From assembly GCA_903833215.1 (NCBI GenBank), contig CAILEM010000117.1, positions 1 through 33,480 on the forward strand: a stretch of DNA of 33,480 nt. The letters are read 5' to 3'. A program made the position numbers and the translations under genes. Position 1 is the first letter of the stretch, and each line of letters opens with the position of its first letter. The stretch comes from an uncultured Armatimonadota bacterium (GTDB lineage: Bacteria; Armatimonadota; Fimbriimonadia; Fimbriimonadales; Fimbriimonadaceae). This document shows positions 7,384 to 13,678 of this stretch, piece by piece. The notes under the pieces are model-generated. The model worked only from the letters and a program-made list of their open reading frames with translations, was not told where the DNA came from and did not search any database.

Positions 7384-7803
7384 ATGAATCGGCCAATCGC
7401 TGCTGTAGTGTTGTGCTGCTTCACTTTTCTGGTTCTGATAGTTCTAGGCAACGTGTTTGATGGCGACTTGTCTGTCTCGCCAAGAAGAGTCGAAATAACC
7501 GCCACTGCTAACAAAGTGCAAATCTTCAAGATTGCCATCAGAAACCGCTCTTGGAGGTTTGTCAACCTGGAACTTGAACCTGGCTGTGGATGCACCACGG
7601 GAGTCCTTGGCACACACCAGTTGATTCCTTATGGAGCCACCACTCTCACGTTGGTTGTCGACACTCAAGAAATAACAGGACCCTTTGTATTCGTCATACA
7701 CTCTGACCTCCACGTTCCACAAGAGATTGCAATCGACGTCTTGTACAAAGACAGTCCGAGAGCCCATCCGGTCAACAAATATCCAGGCGTCAGATCGTAT
7801 TAA
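7384..7803 (+). CDS. Short membrane-anchored DUF1573 protein
   Basis: 139 residues from ATG 7384. An in-frame TTG at 7366, which would overlap the previous gene, is possible. A hydrophobic N-terminal segment (PIAAVVLCCFTFLVLIVLG) acts as signal or anchor. A single Ig-like domain follows with the DUF1573 hallmark PGCGCTTG, preceded by IRNRSWRFVNLELE and followed by LIPYGATTLTLVVDT. It is thus a one-domain relative of the DUF1573 lipoprotein encoded two genes upstream. It is the last gene of the five-gene run and is immediately followed by IS21 remains. The Cys-Gly-Cys pair is conserved in both paralogues, which fits a role with metal, thiol chemistry or a cysteine-rich partner; the partner is my inference. 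Confidence 0.65.
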   Translation: MNRPIAAVVLCCFTFLVLIVLGNVFDGDLSVSPRRVEITATANKVQIFKIAIRNRSWRFVNLELEPGCGCTTGVLGTHQLIPYGATTLTLVVDTQEITGPFVFVIHSDLHVPQEIAIDVLYKDSPRAHPVNKYPGVRSY

Positions 7804-7981
7804 AAAGCCGCCGCATCGTTTTAACGAGAGAATTAGTAAAGCGACATAAAGCCGAGCCATGGCGCGTTCCAACGGAGTCCGGCTGACCGGTCCCCGGATT
7901 CTGATTTAATTCAGCCACCCAATCCATGGGAAAACGGCCATGTGCATTTGCACCATTGCGGCTAGGTCTGTGGGTCCTGCT

Positions 7982-8013
7982 TCCGGTCCCTTGACCACCG
8001 GGTCAGGACCGGA
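7982..8013 (+). promoter_or_regulatory. Strong hairpin just upstream of the istA remnant
   Basis: An 8-bp stem (7982-7989 with 8006-8013) and a stacked 5-bp stem (7992-7996 with 8001-8005) have only a two-base bulge and a four-base loop. An AAGGAG Shine-Dalgarno at 8020-8025 and ATG 8030 follow. There is no T-tract. It may once have limited transposase translation from outside transcripts. Confidence 0.45.
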
Positions 8014-8029
8014 GTTGTCAAGGAGACCC

Positions 8030-8208
8030 ATGGATATGCGCAAGATTCGTGAAGTGTTGCGGCCTCGGTATTGTCTGAAGGCAAGTTAGCAAAGATCGCA
8101 CTCTTTCAGGCAGCCTGGCCCGTTCGACGGTAGCGGAATATTTCTACCGTTCGGACGTGGCGGTGCCGGTGCCTTAGTTGGCCGCTTCCCGATTTCATCA
8201 CCTTCAGG
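8030..8208 (+). pseudogene. istA: IS21 istA (transposase) N-terminal remnant, frameshifted
   Basis: The N-terminal helix-turn-helix region of an IS21 transposase can be read only by joining three frames. ATG 8030, with a good AAGGAG site, gives MRKIREVLRPRYCLKAS and then TAG at 8087. The next frame, from 8112, gives SLARSTVAEYFYRSDV and stops at 8175. The third frame, from 8179, gives WPLPDFITFR. The order MRKIREVLR... / SR.TVAEY.RR / WPLP matches the first 70 or so residues of IstA proteins. The DDE catalytic part is absent, so the gene is dead. It lies on the strand opposite to the intact istB. Confidence 0.7.
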
Positions 8209-8411
8209 TAATTCAGGGAACTTGTGGAGGAAGATCCGCCGCATCACGCGGTAGGGGACTTCTCTGGCTTTACGTTCGGTGATTTCCCGACTGAGTTTCC
8301 TTCGGTACAGATCTTGGGTTCTTTGATTCCAGTTTCATCTGGCTGAGAGTAGAGATAGTCCATAGTGCGATACGTTTGGGATAGATTTCCTAACGATCAT
8401 CCTGTTGCCGG

Positions 8412-8478
8412 TGCCGGTCGAAAAATACAGAGGTCTGCCGGTCGAAAAGTACAGAACTGTGCCGGTCGAATTATGCAC
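8412..8478 (+). repeat. Three 19-bp direct repeats with exact 24-bp period (IS21 end repeats)
   Basis: The unit TGCCGGTCGAAAAATACAG begins at 8412, is repeated with one change at 8436, and recurs with a diverged second half at 8460. Multiple short internal repeats at each end, bound by the transposase, are typical of IS21-family elements. They lie between the dead istA start and the istB gene and could belong to either. Confidence 0.7.
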
Positions 8479-8521
8479 AACTTGTAGGGTTTTAGAGTGC
8501 TTGGAGGGGACGAATCTCTGA

Positions 8522-8575
8522 GGATTTCCAGGGAAGTAGGAGGGAGCGTAGCGACCGACGTTTCCCTGGAAATCC
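8522..8575. repeat. 14-bp perfect inverted repeat downstream of istB
   Basis: The 8522-8535 arm (GGATTTCCAGGGAA) is matched perfectly by 8562-8575, with a 26-base spacer. It sits 22 bases after the istB stop on the minus strand. It lacks a T-tract, so it may be an RNA structure or a protein site rather than an intrinsic terminator. Confidence 0.6.
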
Positions 8576-8597
8576 GGCGGCCGCTCCCCCTGGGGTG

Positions 8598-9353
8598 TTA
8601 TGCGGTTCTTGCCTGAAGGCTCTGTGCGAGTCGATAGCTTCTAGCGTTCATTTCAAGGATATGAACGTGATGGGTCAAGCGATCGAGCATCGCGTGGGTG
8701 AGCGGTTCGGAGGCAAGTACAGATATCCATTCCTCGAATGGCAGGTTGGTTGTCAGAACGATAGACCGTCTCTCATACCTGTCGGAAATGACTTCGAAGA
8801 GCAGATCGGCACCGGTAGCCGGGAGCGGAACAAAGCCGAGTTCATCCAGGACGAGTAGATCAAGCTTCTTTAGAGCTGTCCGCATTCTTGAGAGTGCACG
8901 TTCAGATCTCGCCTCAATGAGAGCCTCTACGAGTTGCGAGACCGTGTAGAAGCGAACGGAGAGCTTGTGCTTGCATGCTTCCACCGCGATCGCCGTTGCA
9001 AGGTGTGTTTTGCCAGTGCCGTTACCTCCGACAAGCAGCACATTCTCGGCCTTGGCTACGAACTCACAGCTTGCGAGCTGGTGGACTTTCATTGGATCCA
9101 AAGCAGGGATAGCAGCGAAGTCGAATTCGGCGAGCGTCTTCTTTGACGGCAGCCGAGCATCCTTGATCCGTTTGGCAAAGACCCTTGCATCGCGGTCTGC
9201 GAGTTCCATCTCCATCAACTTCAGGAGATACCGCTCGTGGGAAACACCTTCATTTACAGCATCGACTGCCGTCTTTGCGTACTCGCGCTTGACGCTTGGC
9301 AGACGAAGTGTCTTGAGATGTGCTGCTAGACTCAGCCTCTCTCCTGGGTTCAT
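8598..9353 (-). CDS. istB: IS21-family ATPase helper IstB, intact
   Basis: 251 residues, full length for IstB. The AAA+ (DnaA/DnaC-like) ATPase shows Walker A GGNGTGKTHLA at about 109-118 (the usual GPPGTGKT has GN here), Walker B LLVLDELGF, the sensor segment RSIVLTTNLPFEEW and the C-terminal AMLDRLTHHVHIL...SYRL. The N-terminal LKTLRLPSVKREY helix is also typical. IstB loads target DNA for the IstA transposase. Its ATG overlaps the stop of the upstream istA tail by the ATGA arrangement usual in IS21. There is no functional istA here, so this copy cannot move unless a transposase is supplied elsewhere. Confidence 0.92.
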   Translation of the reverse strand: MNPGERLSLAAHLKTLRLPSVKREYAKTAVDAVNEGVSHERYLLKLMEMELADRDARVFAKRIKDARLPSKKTLAEFDFAAIPALDPMKVHQLASCEFVAKAENVLLVGGNGTGKTHLATAIAVEACKHKLSVRFYTVSQLVEALIEARSERALSRMRTALKKLDLLVLDELGFVPLPATGADLLFEVISDRYERRSIVLTTNLPFEEWISVLASEPLTHAMLDRLTHHVHILEMNARSYRLAQSLQARTA

Positions 9354-9538
9354 GCTGCCACCTCCAGAAGCTTCGCGTATTCAGACAGCGAAGCTCGCTC
9401 GACATTCGGACAAAGTGCTCCAGTGGAACTCTCCCACTTAGAACTTGCCGGGACTTCATCGAACTGAGGGATGACCAGGAGGCGGACATCCGAAGGATCT
9501 TTGACCCCAGTGAGCCTTCGTCTCAAGACTGAGATTAA
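9350..9538 (-). pseudogene. istA: Probable istA C-terminal fragment
   Basis: 62 codons on the minus strand are open from just after a TAG at 9539-9541 and end in a TGA at 9350-9352 that overlaps the istB ATG. The end LSEYAKLLEVAA is the kind of C-terminus IstA proteins have, and the overlap with istB is the normal IS21 layout. The rest of istA is missing; sequence beyond 9541 shows no transposase. The assignment rests mainly on context. Confidence 0.4.
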
Positions 9539-9625
9539 CTACGTCTGTTGAGGGACCCTGTTGAAACACAGAATACGACTACGTTCCGAATGCCTTTACA
9601 GTTCACGCAAGAGAAGCGCAAATGA

Positions 9626-10789
9626 TTACCCGGCAAATGTTCGCCTGTAGAGTTCAAGAAATTCCGCTTTGCCGACCGGAACAGGATTGGTCTCAGCAGG
9701 TGGATCAACCGCGGCCATGCTCGCCATTTCCTCAAAACGTTCATCCCCAATGCCAAGATCGACGAGCGTATGCGGAATAGCAAGTTCCTGACGAAGTTCC
9801 AGAATCCACTCGACAAACGCTTCGAATCGGGTGTCGGCGAAACCCATATAGGCCGCCAGACGCGTGATTTTTGGTTCAATGGCAGATCGGTTGAACTGCA
9901 AGACGTACGGCAGGAAAACGGCATTGGTGAGACCATGGTGGGTACCGTAGATCGCACCAATCGGATGGCTCAAGGCATGCACTGCACCGAGGCCCTTCTG
10001 GAAGGCCGTGGCTCCCATCGTCGCGGCAGCAAGCATTTGGGCTCGCGCGACGAGGTCTGTTCCGTCGTGATAGGCACGGCCAAGATACTGGTGACAGAGC
10101 CTAACGCCTTCGACCGCGATCCCCTCACCCATTGGATGACAGGTCGGCGCGCAGTAGGCTTCCAAGTTGTGGGCCAGGGCATCAAAGCCGGTTCCCGCCG
10201 TCATTTTGGGAGACATTCCGACTGTCAATTCCGGATCTAGGATTGCCGTTATCGGCAGCATTTTAGGGTGAAAGATAATCTTCTTCGTGTGAGTTGAAGC
10301 ATCCGTGATGACGGAGCAACGTCCGACCTCCGAACCAGTCCCTGCCGTCGTCGGCACTGCAATGACTGGGGCGATTCCATCCACGTAGGCTCGTTTGAAG
10401 TTGTCGCCAATATCCTCAAAATCCCAGAGGGGGCGCGATTGTGGCAGCATGAAGGCGATTGCCTTTGCGACATCCAGCGGGCTACCGCCACCCAAAGCGA
10501 TAACACCGTCATGCTCTCCTGTGCGATAGGCTTCCAGCCCCGCATCCACGTTGGCGGAGACCGGATTGGCCTGAACGCCGGAAAAAACGCCCGTCTGTAA
10601 GCCCGCACTTTCGTTTCTAGACAAGATCTCGGCAACCATCGGCAATCCTGCCAAGCCAGGGTCGGTTACCAGGAGGGGGCGCCGAATTCCGGCTGCTGTG
10701 CAGACCTCAGTCAATTCCGTAATTCTCCCCTTGCCAAATCGGATCGGGGTTGGATAGTTCCAGTTGCCTTTTAGTTGTTCGATGTTCAT
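9626..10789 (-). CDS. Iron-type (group III) alcohol dehydrogenase
   Basis: 387 residues, full length for the family. The N-terminal nucleotide-binding half has GGGSPLDVAKAIA and PTTAGTGSEVG. The C-terminal half has the metal ligands in TGFDALAHNLEAY, HALSHPIGAIYGTHHG. These cytoplasmic enzymes interconvert alcohols and aldehydes with NAD(P) and Fe2+ or Zn2+. The ATG overlaps the stop of the aldehyde dehydrogenase gene (ATGA), so the two are translationally coupled and transcribed with the glutamine-synthetase-like gene. Pairing an alcohol and an aldehyde dehydrogenase suggests stepwise oxidation of a terminal alcohol to an acid. The gene ends about 90 bases from IS21 remains. The substrate is inferred from neighbours only. 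Confidence 0.9.
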   Translation of the reverse strand: MNIEQLKGNWNYPTPIRFGKGRITELTEVCTAAGIRRPLLVTDPGLAGLPMVAEILSRNESAGLQTGVFSGVQANPVSANVDAGLEAYRTGEHDGVIALGGGSPLDVAKAIAFMLPQSRPLWDFEDIGDNFKRAYVDGIAPVIAVPTTAGTGSEVGRCSVITDASTHTKKIIFHPKMLPITAILDPELTVGMSPKMTAGTGFDALAHNLEAYCAPTCHPMGEGIAVEGVRLCHQYLGRAYHDGTDLVARAQMLAAATMGATAFQKGLGAVHALSHPIGAIYGTHHGLTNAVFLPYVLQFNRSAIEPKITRLAAYMGFADTRFEAFVEWILELRQELAIPHTLVDLGIGDERFEEMASMAAVDPPAETNPVPVGKAEFLELYRRTFAG

Positions 10790-12177
10790 GGATTCGTGCG
10801 CAGGTGATAGGATTTGAGGCGAGTGAATTGGTCAAAGCCAAACTCAGACAGCGTGCAGCCGTGGCCGGAGTCTTTCACTCCCGTCCAGGCCAATAGTGGG
10901 TCGAGATAGTCGCAGCGGTTCATAAAGACGGTGCCCACAAGAAGCCGCTTGGCCATTTGCTTGACCGCCTCGACATCGGATGTCCAGATTGAGGCAGTCA
11001 GACCATAGTCGCTGTCATTGATCAATCCCAGCGCTTCCTCATCACTTGAAACCGAGATGATGCCAGCGACTGGACCGAATGTTTCTTCCCGCATGATGCT
11101 TATGTTGTCATCGACTTCCACCAACAGCTGCGGCGCGACATAAAGCGACTTCGGTTGCGCCATGAGAAAAAGAGACTCGTCAATAAGCGGTTTAGCTCCA
11201 GCAGCAACGGCATCCGCCACCTTTGACCGAATCCAAGCAGCCGACTTGGCATTCACAACTGGCCCCAAAGTGGTCTCCGGATCTCGCGGATCGCCAAGCA
11301 CGTATCTGCTCATAAGGCTGGCGGCCATCGCCACGAACTCCTCATAGACTTGTTCGTGAACGTACACCCGCTCCACTGCGCAGCATGACTGTCCAGAGTT
11401 GAAACAAATACCATCGACGATATTCTCAACTGCAAAGGCAAGGTCGGCATCCGCGCGAACATAGGCGGCATCCTTTCCACCCAGTTCCAAGCCCAATCTG
11501 ATAAAGTGGCCAGCGGCCGCCTGCTCCACCTTCCGCCCCACGGCCACAGAGCCAGTGAACGCAACGAAGTCGACAGCCGGACTCTGAATCAGCGCTTCGG
11601 CAGAGGCATCGCTCATGTGCAGGAACTGGAACACACCTTCGGGCAAGCCAGCCTCAGCCAACCCCTCCGCAATTCTTTCTGCGCACAGCGGGGTCTGGGG
11701 AGAGTGCTTAAGGATCACCGAATTGCCCGCGAGCAAGGCAGGAATCACGGTGTTCACTGCGGTGAGGTAGGGATAGTTCCAAGGAACGATGGCGAAAACC
11801 ACCCCGACGGGTTCTCGCTCAATCCACCGCTCAAACCCTGTCTTTTCAGGGAGAATCGAATTCGCGAGGGCCTTGGGAGCCAAGGCGCACATCGTCAACG
11901 TTCGGTCAACAAGTCCATCGATTTCACTGGCGGAGTAGCGGATCGGTCGCCCCATCTGCATCGTGATTTCTCGGCCTAACTCCTCGCGCTGCGCCTTCAT
12001 GATCTCGGCAAACCGAGTGCAGATCGCAATCCGCTTGTCAAGCGGCTCTTTGCACCACTGCTGGTGCGATTTCCATGCCAAGATTTCGGCGGCACGGATC
12101 TCCCTGTCGGTGGCGAGCAACCGTTCCACCACGAGGTGGCCGTCAATTGGAGAGTAGGTTCGCTGAACGTTCTGCAC
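10786..12177 (-). CDS. NAD(P)-dependent aldehyde dehydrogenase
   Basis: 463 residues from GTG 12177. That start has AGGAG five bases upstream, which overlaps the end of the glutamine-synthetase-like gene. A longer frame reaches 12345 but would overlap that gene heavily with no support. Family landmarks are VPWNYPYLTAVNTVIPAL, FTGSVAVGR, the glutamate in LELGGKDAAYV, the catalytic cysteine in FNSGQSCC (Cys 265 or the adjacent 266), and EETFGPV near the end. It resembles enzymes oxidising amino- or gamma-glutamylamino-aldehydes and succinate semialdehyde. It lies between the ligase-like gene and the alcohol dehydrogenase gene with no gaps, so one operon is near certain. Confidence 0.92.
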   Translation of the reverse strand: MQNVQRTYSPIDGHLVVERLLATDREIRAAEILAWKSHQQWCKEPLDKRIAICTRFAEIMKAQREELGREITMQMGRPIRYSASEIDGLVDRTLTMCALAPKALANSILPEKTGFERWIEREPVGVVFAIVPWNYPYLTAVNTVIPALLAGNSVILKHSPQTPLCAERIAEGLAEAGLPEGVFQFLHMSDASAEALIQSPAVDFVAFTGSVAVGRKVEQAAAGHFIRLGLELGGKDAAYVRADADLAFAVENIVDGICFNSGQSCCAVERVYVHEQVYEEFVAMAASLMSRYVLGDPRDPETTLGPVVNAKSAAWIRSKVADAVAAGAKPLIDESLFLMAQPKSLYVAPQLLVEVDDNISIMREETFGPVAGIISVSSDEEALGLINDSDYGLTASIWTSDVEAVKQMAKRLLVGTVFMNRCDYLDPLLAWTGVKDSGHGCTLSEFGFDQFTRLKSYHLRTNP

Positions 12178-12185
12178 TTGCACTC

Positions 12186-13553
12186 CTATATGATCTCGAA
12201 GTAACGGGCCAGTTCCCAGTCGGTGACGTGCTTTCGGAAAGCACGCTCTTCCCACTCGCGTGAGGCGGCATAGTGGTCCACGAAAATGTCGCCAAAAAGA
12301 TCCCGCGCGGCCGCAGATGCCTTCAATCGCTGGGCTGCATCCCAAAGCGTCGCCGGCATCTCACTCTCAGGTGGAAGCTTCTGCTCGTATGCATTTCCCT
12401 GGATCGGCTCGGGAGGCTGAATTCCGTGCTCGATGCCATAGAGCCCAGACCCAACTGCGGCGGCTAGGGCTAGGTACGGATTAGCGTCCGACGCGGCAAC
12501 GCGATACTCAACCCGCTGAGACTTCGGCGAACCGGGAATCGCTCGGATCGCACAGGTTCGATTTTCGATACCCCAAGTCGCACTGGTCGGTGCCCATAGA
12601 CCCGGCACGAGCCGAGAGTAAGAGTTGACTGTGCTTCCCACCATCGCCAATAGTTCGGGCATTAGCTTCTGTTGCCCTCCGATAAATTGCAGCATCTCTT
12701 GGCTCATCCCGTGCTCAGCGTCATTGTCGTAAAAAGCTGGATTGCCATCTTCCCGCTGAAACGAAATGTGGATATGGCCGCTCTGGCCCGCCTGCTTCTC
12801 CGACCATTTGGCCATAAAAGTCGTCATCAGTCCATTGCGCTGGGCAAGCACCTTGGCAAAGGTTTTGAACAGTGAAGCTTTGTCCGCAGCCGCAAGTGCC
12901 TCATCCACGCCGATCGCGCCTTCAAGAACGCCGGGTCCCGTCTCGGTATGCAGGCCCTCCAGCGGAAAGTCCATTGTCACGCACATGTCTAGGAGTGCGT
13001 GATAAAACTCAGACCCTACTGAATTGCGCAGCACGGAGTATCCGAACGAGCCGACCGAGAGCGGTTTCATGTTTCGGTACCCTTTCTCTCGCACGGAGTG
13101 TGGCGTCTCCTCAAACGTGAAGAACTCGTACTCAAAAGCGGCAGAAACTTTGAAACCGGCTTTCTCTGCCCGATTCAGGACAGATTGAAGAATGGAACGG
13201 GGACAGATCGCGGTGGCTGTCTCCACAAACTCGCACACAAAGAGAAGTGTTTGCGGCTCGAATGGAATCTCTCTGCAGGATTCAGGGATTACTCGAACTT
13301 TTGCGTCGGGAAATCCCGTATGCCAGCCAGTGTAACTGACGTTGTCGTAGGGCTGGTCGTCCACGTCCCACCCCAGGATGACATCGCAGAACCCTAAGCC
13401 ACTCTCAAGGCCAGAGAGGAATTTGTCTCGCGAGACGTATTTTCCGCGCATCACGCCATCGAGGTCAAACACGCCGATCTTGACGTAGGCAATTTCCCGT
13501 TCCCGTACGATGGCTTTTGCATCTTCGACCGTTCGAACATCCCTTGGACTCAT
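12186..13553 (-). CDS. Glutamine-synthetase family ligase (PuuA/GlnA4-like gamma-glutamyl-amine ligase)
   Basis: 455 residues. It has the full glutamine synthetase fold: EYEFF metal site, ETGPGVLEGAI, GQSGHIHISF, the long NSYSRLVPG...WAPTSATWGIENR segment and RVEYRVAASDANPYLALAA. The N-terminus (VKIGVFDLDGVMRGKYVSRDKF) is typical of the PuuA/FluG-like subgroup, not of the nitrogen-assimilating GlnA with its adenylylation loop. These relatives join glutamate to an amine (putrescine, ethanolamine, isopropylamine) using ATP. ATG 13553 has AGGA six bases upstream. It is the first gene of the three-gene minus-strand operon and divergent from an APC permease, which would import the amine. The real amine is not visible in the sequence. 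Confidence 0.88.
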   Translation of the reverse strand: MSPRDVRTVEDAKAIVREREIAYVKIGVFDLDGVMRGKYVSRDKFLSGLESGLGFCDVILGWDVDDQPYDNVSYTGWHTGFPDAKVRVIPESCREIPFEPQTLLFVCEFVETATAICPRSILQSVLNRAEKAGFKVSAAFEYEFFTFEETPHSVREKGYRNMKPLSVGSFGYSVLRNSVGSEFYHALLDMCVTMDFPLEGLHTETGPGVLEGAIGVDEALAAADKASLFKTFAKVLAQRNGLMTTFMAKWSEKQAGQSGHIHISFQREDGNPAFYDNDAEHGMSQEMLQFIGGQQKLMPELLAMVGSTVNSYSRLVPGLWAPTSATWGIENRTCAIRAIPGSPKSQRVEYRVAASDANPYLALAAAVGSGLYGIEHGIQPPEPIQGNAYEQKLPPESEMPATLWDAAQRLKASAAARDLFGDIFVDHYAASREWEERAFRKHVTDWELARYFEII

Positions 13554-13646
13554 GAGATTCCTATTATGGGCTCTGACTCCTCAATCATCTGTTCGTAAAT
13601 ATTAAGGATCGTGCGGGCGACCATAATTCCGACGGATTGCTTGGGT

Positions 13647-13652
13647 TAGAAT
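13647..13652 (+). promoter_or_regulatory. Possible -10 box for the permease
   Basis: TAGAAT lies 26 bases before the permease ATG in the 125-base divergent spacer. No good -35 was found. A CATAAT on the other strand (13562-13567) could serve the ligase operon. Confidence 0.3.
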
Positions 13653-13678
13653 AGTGCCCACGTTCAACCTGGCCACCT

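Larger units (their letters stand above)
7941..9538. mobile_element. IS21-family remnant region
   Basis: A composite of IS21 parts in opposite orientations: a broken istA start (plus), three end-type direct repeats, a 14-bp inverted repeat, an intact istB (minus) and a probable istA tail (minus). The outer limits are guesses. TGTGCAT at 7941-7947 matches the reverse complement of the outer end of the last repeat (ATGCACA, 8473-8479), so 7941-8479 may be one internally deleted element. No target-site duplication was recognised. No end repeats were found to the right of 9538, so the minus-strand copy is truncated there. Confidence 0.5.

Noticed and set aside
8086-8400. Minus-strand frame of about 105 codons, from ATG 8400, with one internal TGA and a protein-like stretch.
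   Set aside because: It runs antisense across the istA remnant, has no recognisable family, and would need stop readthrough; chance openness is more likely.
8412-8478. Regular repeats considered as a small CRISPR array.
   Set aside because: Only three 19-bp units with 5-bp gaps, no unique spacers of 30 bases or so, no cas genes; the context is IS21.
9626-13553. Ethanolamine ammonia-lyase microcompartment (eut) type use of ethanolamine.
   Set aside because: No EutBC, no shell proteins; the ligase and dehydrogenases point to the glutamylation route instead.
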